From: Halichondria panicea
Taxonomy: Eukaryota > Porifera > Demospongiae > Suberitida > Halichondriidae
Reading direction: 5' to 3'
Assembly: GCF_963675165.1 (NCBI RefSeq)
Contig: NC_087377.1
Coordinates: forward strand, 1,947,501-2,011,500
DNA length: 64,000 nt
Below, one piece after another: positions 45,785 through 57,691 of this stretch. Every line of letters starts with the position of its first letter. Within the stretch, counting starts at the first letter, position 1. The translations under genes were made by a program, and so were the position numbers. The notes under the pieces are model-generated. The model did not search any database and was not told the origin of the DNA. It saw only the letters and a list, made by a program, of their open reading frames with translations.

Positions 45785-46878
45785 GGGTGCATGGAAAAGC
45801 TGGACACGGACACGGACACGGACACCGGACATGGACACGGACATGAACTTTTTTACACATAGACTACTTTTGTGCACATGCGCGTTCAAGCCACATGGTG
45901 ATAATAATTATAGTAGACAAGACATAATTTATAGTTATAATTATCTTCTTGAATCCGGGCTGAAAATGAGTAAATAGTCCCATAGTCATCGTTTCTGACT
46001 CTGACAACAACATTGGTGAAGTGAAAAACCGATCAGTATCAAGGACACCCTGCCCACCCTCTCTCTACAACTCTCCCTTTGGTAGCTCTGAGCATGAATT
46101 GTCTGCTCCATCTGCTTCATCACAACGGAATGTGTACTCTGTTGGAATAAGTGCTCTGTATGCCACTTTTGGTCACAATTCAGTTGGACTTTATTCTCCA
46201 ATTTCTGTTAACAGTGTGCCGGCAAGGTCCTCTTTCTGGGCCACCCCCACTATACCATCCATCTCGATCTCCTCAGCACTCAGTGGGTCAACCATTTCGG
46301 ATTCTTTTTTCGAACTCTAGGATCTCCAGGTGTCAAGGCTGCCGTGGAAAAATTGATCACACTCTTGATGATCTTGTTACTCAGCACAAAGAACATGTTC
46401 TCTTTCAGAACCCTCATACTGGGCGATGGGAGATGTCACATGACTTAAGAAACACCCTACTACCATGCTAAATTTTCTTCCGTTACTTTGATGCACCCAT
46501 TTTCTACCCAGCTGAATTAATAATGGACAAAGAATTGCTTCAGCCTTGTCATTTGGATTTGCTTTGTACTGAGTTTGGTCTGACTTTGTAACTTCGAGTT
46601 TGTATGTCGTTTGTGTAACTGTCGTTTGTGTAACTGTTTTTGTACTGAACTTGAGTTTTTTGTGTGTAACTATTTTTATACTGACATAAGTTTTCTGTAT
46701 TTTGCAGTATAGTTATTGTTGGCATTGGTGTCATCAATGATAATTACAATTATTATTGGCATTGGGCGACAAAGAAATAATAATAATTATGTAGATCGTT
46801 TTTGGACTATAGATCTCTGCGACCATGTCCGTGTCCATGTCCGGTGTCCGTGTCCGTGTCCTGCTTTTCCATGCACCC
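45785..46878. mobile_element. Transposon with GGACAC-built terminal repeats and 11-bp target duplication
   Basis: Both ends start GGGTGCATGGAAAAGC and continue as an array of GGACAC/GGACATG hexamers, in inverted orientation, about 60 bp each. The flanks GTTCCCAAGGC (45774-45784 and 46879-46889) are an exact 11-bp direct repeat. Interior 46260-46591 holds a decayed frame (separate entry). Long repetitive inverted ends and a 9-11 bp duplication resemble Mutator-like elements, but no transposase core is visible, so the superfamily is unproven. Confidence 0.85.
46260..46591 (+). pseudogene. C-terminal fragment of a transposon-encoded protein
   Basis: The frame gives ISRCQGCRGKI, then LVTQHKEHVLFQNPHTGRWE and SHDLRNT; after a frame change it gives FRYFDAPIFYPAELIMDKEL and LQPCHLDLLCTEFGLTL before TAA at 46589. 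A CxxC pair followed by an aromatic-rich region suggests a zinc-binding C-terminal domain. I do not recognise the family by name. Confidence 0.5.
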
Positions 46879-46889
46879 GTTCCCAAGGC

Positions 46890-47960
46890 TGTTTTAGAGC
46901 TATTGGAACATGTAACATGTAAGCGTGCTGGTTATGACTACTATACAATAGGTATAGACCTTGAAATATAAGTGAGTTGCACGGACTAAGCATGCACAGT
47001 TACTTAATTGTAGTTTATTATGCACTGGGTGTAGAAATAGATATTGTTGTGATGGCCTCAATTAAACCGCAGCATAGTGCGGATGTTACTCGAGATACCA
47101 ACGTTTCCTATTCCTCTATAACTCTTCAATCTATGGTTCTAAAAGTATTTTCTAACAATCTAATAGTGGTTTTGCTGTGGCATGCACTCTGTTGCAAGTC
47201 ACTGTATACATTTCCCACTCTGCACAAAACCCACAAGTGTGTGACTGAGGCAAAACAGTTGGTAAACCACAGACATAAGACACTTCTACATACACTCTAT
47301 AGACCTACTTTGAGTGTAACCAGTAATATATTCCCCATACACTCAGCAATACTATGCTCACCTGATGGGATGTTGTGGGGGGGGGGGGGGGGTCTGCATG
47401 GGGTAACTGGATTAAGACTCTCATGCAGGGGGGGGGTCTTGTACACCCTTGCAGCTGGAAGGCCTGGGAGAGAAAAAAGATAGTCACTTATACTCAATAA
47501 TTATTATGTTCCTCACTTGTCTAATTGTGTGTTTGCCTCCATCACCATAATTATAGTGCTCACAAGCAAGCCTGCAGTGACACTCTCGCTGCACTGTTCA
47601 GACCATCACTCGATCACTTAGCCTCGATTCCAGGCCCCTTGTTGAGGCCTTGTGAAGGAGGCTATCGACCACTGTGCTCAATCTCGCTGCATGGCATGTT
47701 CAGAAAACCACTCTGAAAAGCACTCGACGTGTGCTAGAAGGTCATAAGAAGTTTTAAAACCAAGTTGTCACTTAGAGTTGAAATGTGAAGACATCTGCAG
47801 AACAACAATAACATTGTTAGCATGCATGGTTGCTGAATACACTGTATATAGTCTTAATAATAAAATACTGAATAAAGTCCTCACTAGTGTAGTGCCTCCA
47901 TAGTCAGTGACATCAATCTCGCTCGCTGGTTTGTGTTGTCACTAAGAGGTGAAACATCTG
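46890..47960. other. Spacer, right part of the old repeat
   Basis: Collinear with 31500-32300. Contains G-homopolymer runs at about 47377-47392. A 168-codon open frame from 46977 spans repeat sequence and has no recognisable domain. Confidence 0.5.
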
Positions 47961-48960
47961 CAAAACAGCAAAACAGGCAATAATTGTTAGCTGGTTGCAG
48001 AATACAGACTGCAGAATTATTAATGCACAGAATAATATTATTGTGAAAATGACCTAACAGCAAAACTCATGCTTGCGCTTACTAGTTACATATACACAAC
48101 TATAGGATTTTTATATTAAACACAGCAATCCACTTACCATCAGTTGCTTGGGTGGTTGGAAAGACACCATTTTCCTCTGGTGAGTTTCTTCATCCCCACA
48201 AGGAGGTTGTGCAATCAGATCTACGCATGTGCAGAAATAGTGAGCCCCACCCCCCTTCTTGTTTTTGCACACACATGGGCTGTTTCCCATGTTTATAATT
48301 ATAGCTTAGGCAGCTAGCTGTTGGCCTTAAGGATCCCACTTCTGTACAAGCCAACTCCTGGAAGGAGGAGTATATAGGTACAATGTTTGCATTCCCAAGT
48401 TTATGTTCATTAATTTTATAGTTATTCTGGTTGTAATATTACATTGCTGCTGAATTATTTAAAACAAGAGAGAGTGCATGTGATACACAACTGTTACAAG
48501 ACTAATAATAAGACTATGGACTTCAGAGAACTGATCTCTCGTTCCCTCGTGACATCCCAGCAGCTGGCTATCTTGTTAACTGCGACATCTCTTTAGTTCA
48601 CCTGAGAGAGAGAGAAAGAGAGAGAGGGTTACCATGCAAACAATGTAGGAGGAGGGTGTAATGTGTATAGAAATAATCAATTTTCAGTTAATGAAAAATT
48701 CTGAAAAGTACATGCACCCATTTATAATAATATAATTATAGCCCACGCTATGGACAATTTGGGCCTGAAATAAATCACGGATCTATTATTGCATGAACGT
48801 TCCAAACACATTTAAGGCAGACAAGAGCAATATACTGTGTTTGGTCCTGCTTAGTCTAAATACAGTTACCATAAGACCTCAATTTAAAGTGACACTTTTA
48901 AATACCTCTGCCAGAGGTTGTTTTTTTTTATTATTCGGAGGTAGGTATACACCAAGTACC
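47960..48960. repeat. Dispersed ~1 kb repeat, copy 2
   Basis: Near-identical to 1-1130; lacks the segment around 700-820 of copy 1. Confidence 0.9.
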
Positions 48961-49500
48961 TAGTCTAACTACCTCAATTTCAAACTTATGCCTTTCCAGT
49001 GGGCATGGAATCAAGACTAGGCTGTGGCTACATTTACCTCCATTTAGAACGCGACATTAAAAATCTTACTTTTTGCTCCGTTGATCCTCTCCAGTCAAAC
49101 ACAGCATGCAGGTAAGCCATGAACCTCACAACCTAACCCTCCAGACTTGAGGGGGCGCTCACTGAGAACTGACACCAGTCGGCCACACATACGATACTTT
49201 CCGAAGAGAGCTAGAGGAGGTAAGGGTACCACTGAGGTATTAATTTATACTCGACTCTAATACCACCTTGAATCTGTAGGCCTCTTCTCTGTTCCTTTCA
49301 TTGCTGTATTCAACTCCCTCCACGTAGCACTGTACTTGATGATACCCAAGTTTGTCAGCTCAGAGAGTATAATTTATGATGCCAAGATGCCCTAGCTATT
49401 GGTGTTTACAAGGCCTCATCTTCAGTGCGGCCTAGGATCGAGGCTAAAAGACCCCCTTCCTCCTACGTTATTGACTTGTTGCAGTTCACCCATGTGGGTT
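48960..49500. other. Spacer with possible unassigned exons
   Basis: Minus-strand frames GKYRMCGRLVSVLSERPLKS (about 49110-49200) and GYHQVQCYVEGVEY (about 49265-49350) look protein-like but splice sites are poor and no family is recognised. The right edge matches 55040-55140. Confidence 0.35.
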
Positions 49501-49505
49501 ATAAA

Positions 49506-50668
49506 CCGGTGTCATAAAATTTTAGGCCCCCCATGAGATTGGGCCCCCCCCGGGCCTAGAATTTTAACATTTTAGGCCCCCTCTTAAAATTTTAGGCCCC
49601 CCATTAACAGCGCAACAGCGGTAACATTATGTGACAGTGCATTCTCAAAATACACCAATACAGTCTTCTATGGTCTTCACAGTCTATGCAGTGCCAGTTA
49701 CTGAATGCAGCTCTCCTCACACACACACATTTCATGCATGTACAGTAGTATACCACAGGGCACTGGTCTCACAGCCATCACACTGGACCATGTCATTCTA
49801 TGAATCAGGCCTCATGCAGCACAAAGCACATATAGGTGCCAACTGTCCCGAATTGGTCTGGACTGTCCAAGATTACCCTTGTCTTGAAAGGAAACTGCTT
49901 GTGATTCCACCATAGATACAACAGTTTCTCTCTTGACTTCTATCTATGATTCCACATTACTTGAGATCTGAGCCAGTGATGCTATTGGAGCATCCCCACA
50001 ACAATTTACATCTTCTATGTAGGCAAACATGGAGGAAGATATGAATTGTTGTCTTTGCACTGAAAATTGTGTGCTTTATACTTTATAATAATTATGAATT
50101 CACAAAATTTTGCCTCCTTTGGCGGCCAGCCGCTTGGGGATAACGCCGCCATGTTTTGTCCTGAAATTTGGCAGAGAAAGTAAGCACAAAGTTGCCAATA
50201 TGGCGATAGCTATGCACAACATCGATTATCTTACAGGCAGATCCAAAATTGCAGAGCTGCATCAAAGCATTTAACTCTTATAGCTATAAGCATGAGTAAC
50301 TCGAGGCTAGAGTATAACTTGAAAGGTAAATCTTCCTTCACTTTGAATTCCATGATAGAATAATAATGCAAACATTTTTGCTAGTTTGATACAGAGTCTT
50401 TGCATGCATGCAGTCTCTTTGATGCTTTGTCAACTAATAGAGCTAACCTTACCATATTATTATATCTCTTTGACTTCGTTCTATCGTGCAGAAAAGGATA
50501 GCAGAAGAGGGGGGCCTAATCTCACAGTGGGGGGCCTAGAATTTTAACAGATTGGACCCCCTGGGGGGCCTAAACTGTTAACATTCTAGGCCCGGGGGGC
50601 CCAAAATTTTAAAATTCTAGGCCCTGGGGGGGCCTAAACATGGGGGGCCCAAAATTTTATGACACCGG
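49506..50668. mobile_element. 1.16-kb element with CCGGTGTCATAAAATTTT ends
   Basis: The left end CCGGTGTCATAAAATTTTAG is mirrored at the right end (AAAATTTTATGACACCGG). Behind each end is an array of AAAATTTTAGGCCCCCC-type repeats. The paralogous sequence at 55135-55180 reads GGTTATAAACCGGAGCTG without the insert. No coding frame is recognised. The superfamily is unclear because the flanking duplication cannot be fixed: only CCGG is shared. Confidence 0.75.
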
Positions 50669-50741
50669 GGCTCCGGAGCTGTAGGTGGGTGGCCGGGAAA
50701 CTGGTCACTCACTTTCCTGTCGTCTTTCATTGTGATAGTCA

Positions 50742-51030
50742 ACAGGTCTCCTGTAGTCTTTAATTAGATCACAGCCCTCCTGTAGTCTTTAATTAGATCA
50801 CAGCCCTCCTGTAGTCTTTCATTAGATCACAGCCCTCCTGTAGTCTTTAATTAGATCACAGCCCTCCTGTAGTCTTTCATTAGATCACAGCCTTCCTGTA
50901 GTCTTTCATTAGATCACAGCCCTCCTGTAGTCTTTCATTAGATCACAGCCCTCCTGTAGTCTTTTATTAGATCACAGCCCTCCTGTAGTCTTTCATTAGA
51001 TCACAGCCCTCCTGTAGTCTTTCATTGTGA
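50742..51030. repeat. 29-bp tandem repeat, about 10 units
   Basis: AGATCACAGCCCTCCTGTAG-TCTTTAATT (or TCTTTCATT) repeats at 29-base intervals with single-base variants. Confidence 0.95.
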
Positions 51031-51039
51031 TAGTCAACA

Positions 51040-51780
51040 GCAGCCCGGGCTACAGTGGTAGTTTTTTTTTGTTTTTTTTGCTAGGTAGCAGCCCTATACT
51101 ACCTTTCATTAGGCAGCAGTCCTACTGTCTTTCATTAGGCCGTAGCAAACGGTTTTTTTCCCAACAATTCATTGCTTTGCTAATAATTATTATAGTTCGT
51201 TTTGTCATAATTATAATTATAAGAGAGCAACAATCATGTACATGTACGTAGATAATTATTATTTTTTGTGCCCGAGCATTTTATTGAGACCACCACCATC
51301 TTTAGTTCACCTGAGACAGAAGAGGTTTATAAACAATTATGGTGGGAGGATGGTGTAATGCATGTGCATGGGAAGGTAATGAAGGTGTTGTGTGAAAAAC
51401 CTGAGTATATATTAGTATAATTATAATTATAAGAAAAGTGAGATTTATGGAGTATATACTAAGAGCCTTGTGGGGAGCAACTGGGGTTAGAAATTGGATA
51501 GTTGCAGGAATTATATATTATTATTATGACGACATACTGTGCTATAAAATTGGCCGCTGCATGTTTCCTATACGTAGGAATCTGCATGGTCTGTATATAT
51601 ATACAGTTTACAGTGTACAGGTGCATTAGGCAACAGCCTCCTACTGTCTTTCATTTAGGCAGTAGCAAACGGTTTTTTTTCCAATGACATTGCATTGGCA
51701 TGCAGACAATTACAAGCCCCACCCTGTTTTAGATCAGGGGAAAACCTGACTCATAATTATTATCTGGCCAGCCAGCATAG
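51040..51780. other. Spacer with decayed repeat relics
   Basis: CCTACTGTCTTTCATT-AGGC-GTAGCAAACGG occurs twice (about 51120 and 51640), a looser relative of the 29-bp array. No gene recognised. Confidence 0.5.
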
Positions 51781-51786
51781 CACAAC

Positions 51787-52648
51787 ATGTCTAACTGGGT
51801 AAGTACGTGTGTGCATAATTATGTCAAGCTAGCTATAGATATGTATACCTATGCCATAGCCTACAAGTATAATTATGTCATACCTCCCATGCACACACGT
51901 ACACACACACACACACAAACGCCCACACACACACAAACACCCACACACACACACACACAGCTCCACTATATTGGCAGATGATTCCCCGTCTAAGATAAGC
52001 GACAGTTACATCGTTGCTTTCAAAGATGAGCTCACAGCTGAACAAGGTTAAAAATTAGTATACCGTAAAACCTCGATTTAAGGCGACACTTTTAAATATT
52101 AAATTATGTTTGCAAAAGTATACAGTTTTAATGTACATGGTACTATAATATGGGCGAAATGCCCAAGTGTTTAAATAAGGGTCACCTTAAATCGAAGTTT
52201 TACAATGCTAAGACAAGAAAGGCCAACTGTACATGTGATATGAAGTCTAGGTCCTAAAAATAAAAAGGATGGTGGTATGAGTGGGTGGGGCAATAAACAA
52301 AGGAATGTACAAGTGAAATGTATGTAACGTTGTCAATGCAATAAGCGTGTAATAAAAGTCATACCATCCCTAGCTATAGCTTTCCATGTAAATTTTTTTA
52401 TTTCCCAAATGACTACAGTCAAGGTACCCGCCACTGTATAATGGCCAAAACATTGCTCCACAAAAAAGTGTCCATTCAATTATAATTATATTGAGGATTA
52501 GGTATAATGTTAATTCATTTTCAATGTACTTATTGCAGTTTCCGCGGCAAATGGAAGCTGTCAGAGAGATATTCCGCACAGCAGGGGGGAAGAATAGTGT
52601 CAGCGCAGAGTTCAGCTTTAAAGCCTTCTCTGCTATCATGGATCCTGA
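51787..52648 (+). CDS. Gene start with inhibitor-I9 / subtilisin-propeptide-like domain (partial)
   Basis: Exons 51787-51798 (MSNW), 51995-52046 (ISDSYIVAFKDELTAEQ) and 52558-52648 (AVREIFRTAGGKNSVSAEFS then FKAFSAIMDPE) join in matching phases. SYIVAFKDELTAEQ and FKAFSAIMDPE are the two hallmark segments of the I9 fold, which serves as intramolecular chaperone/inhibitor of subtilisin-like proteases or as a stand-alone protease inhibitor. There is no signal peptide in the visible N terminus. The final I9 strand and any protease domain were not found downstream. Acceptors were chosen to keep frame and deserve transcript support. Confidence 0.5.
52064..52203. mobile_element. MITE with GTAAAACCTCGATTTAAGG ends
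   Basis: GTAAAACCTCGATTTAAGG at the left is mirrored by CCTTAAATCGAAGTTTTAC at the right with one mismatch. It lies in the intron of the I9-like gene. Related CTCAATTTAAAGTGACACTT strings occur near 1028 and 48880. Confidence 0.75.
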
Positions 52649-52857
52649 GTAAGCGTTTGGGATATTGAACGTTTATTTTCCCACTCCCTCCCTCTTTCTT
52701 TGACACAGTCACTCCTCCCCTCACATGCACAGCAAAGAACAGGGTGTCCCTGCATGGTTGAGTAGCTATATAATTAAGCTGATTGAATTTAGAAGTGAGT
52801 GCATATACAGAGCTTGATAAGCTAATCTAATTTGGGGAAAGTCCTGGCCTGGGCTGT

Positions 52858-52982
52858 ATTCCGTATAGCGGGTGATAATTATGATAAGCTTCATTACGTG
52901 CACTGCATTACATGCGTTCCATTTTTTCGGGGTAACGTTTTTGTCACCCCACGAAAATTACCAACTATATAATTATACGCTA
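52858..52982. mobile_element. MITE of the TACCGTATAGCGGGT family, short copy
   Basis: Left end CCGTATAGCGGGTGATAA; the right end CACGAAAATTACC is followed by a mutated CAACTATA. Confidence 0.6.
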
Positions 52983-53784
52983 CAATTATGAATTCTCTCT
53001 ATTGTGGTCATGTATTGTCACGCAGGTGGTTTGAGTTATTATGCACTTGTCAAAATAATGTCCCACCTCCCCCCTACCGGGATAGGTGGGGATTAGTAGA
53101 CTTGAAGTTGCTCCCCTATACCTATAGGGGACTTAGACAGATCACCTGATGCATGCATTGGGTCAAAGATCAATTTAAGATCGTCACATGATGTCAATCA
53201 AATAATTTGTTATCTTCTCGCCATGAAGAAATAGCTATAGTGTGATACAGGTCTAATCCCACATGACCCCCATGTTGTACTATATATAGGGGCTACCAGG
53301 GGATAACATGCCCAGGGTAGATCATGTGATTGGTCTAATCCCAACCTATCCGTAGGGGGGGGGGGCATTAGATTGACAAGTGCATTATGTCTCACACCAC
53401 ATGAGACCCAGTCAACCACTAGCTACAGTGTACATGTACACAGTGGGAGCTAGGGCTCTACATTACCACTATCTACACTTGAGGTCAATTAGCAGCTCTG
53501 CTTGGCTACATTGTTAGGGCATGTACTATTAATAGCACATGGACTGAAGCTATATTTATACCTAATATTTGATGTGCTACTGTTTGTCATGATAGACTTG
53601 TGTTGTCTTTGTGCAGATGCAGCCCATATGGAGCAAGAGGAATCTTTAGTATGGTCCTATCTAGTCTCCTTCACAGGCCTTGGATTGAAGAGTAGCCTGG
53701 GATCGAGGCTAGGTCCTATTAAGACATCTAACAGAACATGAACAATGTCTCAAGAAAAGCACAAACAATCCACAGGACGAAACT

Positions 53785-53889
53785 TAGCCTCGACCCCAGG
53801 CCGATCCGTCTCCAATTGAACGCTAGGTCGCCTACTAGTATTTTTCAACTTCGTTCTATTAAAAAAAAATCGGCCTGGGACCGAGGCTA
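53785..53889. repeat. TAGCCTCGA hairpin element, 105 bp
   Basis: TAGCCTCGACCCCAGGCCGA at the left and TCGGCCTGGGACCGAGGCTA at the right. Confidence 0.85.
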
Positions 53890-54043
53890 GACCATAAACT
53901 AGTTATTAGAGATAAAACTTGTTTAATTCCTCACACTATAATTATAGCATAAATTATAGCTAGCTAGCACTTCAATTCTGTACAACACCATAATGATTAT
54001 TATCATTTAAATTTCTGATTGTCATTAATTGCTACTGATTTTT

Positions 54044-54087
54044 TAGCCTCGAATCCAGGCCGATTAATCGGCCTGGTCTCGAGGCTA
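54044..54087. repeat. TAGCCTCGA hairpin element, 44 bp
   Basis: TAGCCTCGAATCCAGGCCGA is followed directly by its complement, giving a nearly perfect 44-bp palindrome with no loop. Confidence 0.9.
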
Positions 54088-54194
54088 CTGATTTTTTAAC
54101 TATTACATGAAAAGTGGTAAAGATCATTAACTAAGCAAACCATTAAGAGTGATATGCATGTAATAAATCATTATTACCATGCACTACCTAACCC

Positions 54195-55195
54195 TTCAGA
54201 TGTTTCCCATGTTTAATATAGCTTAGGCAGCTAGCTGTTGGCCTCAAGGATCCCACTTCTGTACAAGCCAATTCAACTCCTGGAAAGAGGAGTAGGTATA
54301 TAATTATAATGTTTACATTCCCAAGTTTATGTTCATTTTACATTGCTGCTTAATTATTTAAAGCAAGAGAGGGTGCATGTGATACACAACTGTTACAAGA
54401 CTAATAGTTGATGGATTCAAATGTTCAAGACTATGGACTTCAGAGAACTGATCTCTCGTTCCCTCGTGACATCCCAGCAGCTGGCTATCTTGTTAACTGC
54501 GACTTCTCTTTAGTTCACCTGAGAGAGAGAGAGAGAGAGAGATAGAGGTTACCATGCAAACAATGTAGGAGGAGGGTGTATAATAATCAATTTTCAGTTA
54601 ATAAAGGTATTGACTAAAATTAATATTGACCAGGTGCATGTTTCCTTTACCATTCGATCAATGGGTATCCCAACTCTTTGAAATCGGATTTTTGTAGTAC
54701 AACCTCATAATCAAATTTAGCTATAAAACTCTGAAAAGTACATGCACCCATTTATAATAATTATAATTATAGCCCACGCTATGGACAATTTGGGCCTGAA
54801 ATAAATCGCGGATCTAAAAACACTATTATTGGACGTTCCAACACATTTATAAGGCAGACAAGAGCAATATACTGTGTTTGGTCCTGCTTGGTCTAAATAC
54901 AGTTACCATAAGACCTCAATTCATTAATAGGCATATAATTTCTGATAACTTCGCCCCACCTACATTTTTCATTTCCCCAATTCGCCCCCCTGACACTTTT
55001 AAATAATTAAGACCTCTGCCAGAGGTAGCTTTTTAATACAAGGCTTCATCTTCAGTGCGGCCTGGGATCGAGGCTAAAAGATCCCCTTCCTCCTACGTTT
55101 TTGACTTGTTGCAGTTCACCCATGTAGCGTGTGGGTTATAAACCGGAGCTGTAGTGGGTGGCCGGGAAACTGGTCACCCACTTCCTATACTGTCT
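54195..55195. repeat. Dispersed ~1 kb repeat, copy 3
   Basis: 54195-55030 matches the right part of copies 1 and 2. 55035-55195 matches the flanks of the 49506-50668 element and preserves its empty site. Confidence 0.88.
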
Positions 55196-55199
55196 TTCA

Positions 55200-56900
55200 T
55201 TTATGTCAGTCAGCATCACAAAACATAAAATTGCGCAAGTACAAGTACATGCCGTCGCACAACAAGTCCATTCAAGGCCCATTCCATATAATCGTTCATT
55301 GTTTGCCAACTGCACTGAAAAAGTTATATGCCTTGATTATAGAGACATGATTATTATTGGCCCACTCAAAAGGCGTCTATATACAAGTTTATAGAGTTCC
55401 ATTAGATCTAGAGAAGTGGAGAGAAAAGAATGTGTGGGTGTTGATAATGGAACTGATTATCTATAGCCACCACACAATAAACAATAACACATTAACTGTG
55501 GTGACCTAGGTAATGTGTTTGATGACTAGCCTAGTAACTACACAGTTCTCTAGTGAGCATATATCATCAGCTCTTCAGGAGGAATCTTGTGCTCCTGTGT
55601 GTGTGGGTGGGTGGGTGTGTGTGTGTGGGTGTGTATGTGTGTGGGTGTGAATATAAAATATGTGTTCACTGTATCAGGGCTGCATCCAGGATTTTGGATC
55701 GGGGGGGGCGAATTGGGGAAATGAAAAATGTAGGTGGGGCGAAGTTATCAGAAATTATATGCCTATTAATGAATCTGACAGATCCTAGGGGGGGGGGGGT
55801 CGAAATTATGCCCCCCCTCAAAGCAGCCCTGTAAAGTATGTTCGCGTTACTAGCGTTAATTGTATTTGATGCTTATGTAAGACAGAAGTTCTAGTAAAAA
55901 AAGTGTACATGTACTTCCAGGCGTGTGTTATTACTTAAATCGTATTAATTATACTTAGAAACTGCCACGGTAAAAGCAAAAGCTCTTTGATAAAAGGATA
56001 CAAAATATTGTGCTTTGAGATGGTTACCTTGATTATACTCTGTGTATTATTACACGAGTGGATGTCTTGCAATGGTGTTAGGTCACCCTCAATCATGCCC
56101 AATAAATCAGACGCCTGAGTGAGAAAATAATGAATGGTTACAGGTTGTAGTGATCAAAGAAATGCATAATAGTGGAAGAAAGGGAGTGGGGAAAAAAGAA
56201 TCTTTGAACGGCTCCATTAACGCTTAGAGAGAGGCTTTTCAGATGATGTGGGTAGTGGCTAGATCGATCTAGAGGTAGCGGTATGATAAGAAATCATTAG
56301 ATTTCAGCTACTGAATGCACTAAATGCACGATACCTTTGCATCAGCCTCATTTGAATGCAGTTTCACTAGGAGAATATTTTGTGAAGTGTCTTTAATTCC
56401 CAATTTCGTGAAAGATTCGCTGATCTGTACACAAGGATGTCATAATCATGATGTCATACACCATCACTGCTTACGTTCGTTGAAGGAGAGAGAGAGAAAA
56501 TTATTTCAGGGTAGACACTTCTAGTTTTGTTTTGCTGGTTCTCTGGCCACTATACAGCTTTGTACACTGCACACAGAACGTGGAACATACTAGCAACCTG
56601 TGGGAAGTGTGTGTGCGTGTGGGTGTGTGGATGGGTGAGGGGTGTGTAATAAGTGTTCAAGTACATGTACAGGGATGTGCCCACACTGGTCGGTGGTGGT
56701 GGTTGGTACTAACCACCTCTGGACATAAATAACCATCTAGAGTCGCACGTTAGTCTATCAAAAGCAAATTTGTCAGGAAATCGAATATTAAAAATAGCCA
56801 GAACTTGGGAACATTTTAGGCAGATACATGTACCTGCATGTTGTGCATGACATATGATTACATCTTCCAATGCTGCAGCTAATAATTATAGTCTATGATA
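55200..56900. other. Spacer; empty site of the 14-kb element; possible exon
   Basis: 55430-55560 matches the flanks of the Tc1-like element at 14021-14919. GT-rich microsatellite at 55595-55650. A minus-strand exon-like frame at about 56053-56116 (ASDLLGMIEGDLTPLQDIHS after CTCACTCAG) is unassigned. Confidence 0.45.
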
Positions 56901-56906
56901 GCTTAC

Positions 56907-57377
56907 TTGTTGTAGTCTACCCAGGGCCAGTCCAGAGTGTACATTGGTAGACTGTCACTCATGTACAGCATGAGACGTTTCATGTTCCTGCAACCAACCT
57001 AGGAGAGAGGGCCGGGGGAAATTGCTGACATTATAAATTAAAGCAATCGCTAATCTAAATACACCATTTGATAGGTTTTTCAAAGAGTAGTCGCTGGTCA
57101 ATATTCTGTTCAGCGCTGGATACCTGACCACCGATAACTGTACGAGGAAAATAAATAAGACATTATTTTATAGAGATGATTGATACTAGGTGCAGAATAA
57201 TTATAATGGCTGGTAGATCCACACACCTTTCTGTACAGGATGCTGTACTGGTGGTAGCTCTTTATGACAGGAGAGACTTGTGTTGTTGAGGTATACGTAG
57301 ACGGTTAGTAGTAGCAGCGCCGTGCTTGCGAGTAGCGCTAGTGTACAAGTATTTTGTTGACCCTCATTGCACAACAT
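56907..57377 (-). CDS. Type II membrane protein, N-terminal exons (partial)
   Basis: Exons 57377-57227, 57137-57065 and 56987-56907 join in matching phases. ATG at 57377 gives MLCNEGQQN followed by a single hydrophobic segment (LALLASTALLLLTVYVYL, residues about 13-30), then NNTSLS with a potential N-glycosylation site, then a soluble part ending LPMYTLDWPWVDYNK. A short cytoplasmic tail, one signal anchor and a lumenal stem is the layout of Golgi glycosyl- or sulfotransferases, but no catalytic motif is visible and I do not name a family. The 3' exons were not found. Confidence 0.5.
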
Positions 57378-57691
57378 GGCCAGTGGGTAAGGATCGTCAA
57401 ACAAACACCTCAATTATAAATAATTATTATAAGAATAAGATGCTGATCCCTTACAAGGAACAAAGGAACAATGCTTGAACATGTCACAGTACTCATACTT
57501 TATAATAATGGCTATATAGACGACATTGTTAGCACAGAGTCAGTCAGTTCTTTACTTAATTCTTGCATGGACGCTTCTTTATGCTTCTTTACTTTATTCG
57601 TCCCCTTCAAGCTATGCAATAAAAAAAGTATATATCAGTAAACGATCATAATAATACATTAGTACAAACGTACCTTGTCAGGTTCTTATGA

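Larger units (their letters stand above)
52983..54190. other. Spacer with hairpins and a satellite monomer
   Basis: Holds an inverted pair near 53060-53350 (ACCTCCCCCCTACCGG / CCTATCCGTAGGGG region), one 45-bp satellite unit at about 53413-53450, and two TAGCCTCGA hairpins. No gene is supported. Confidence 0.5.

Noticed and set aside
46977-47483. 168-codon plus-strand open frame
   Set aside because: Lies in an old repeat, not conserved in the copy near 31.5 kb, contains a poly-G run and no domain.
50742-51030. CRISPR-like array
   Set aside because: Units are contiguous 29-bp repeats without spacers, in animal DNA.
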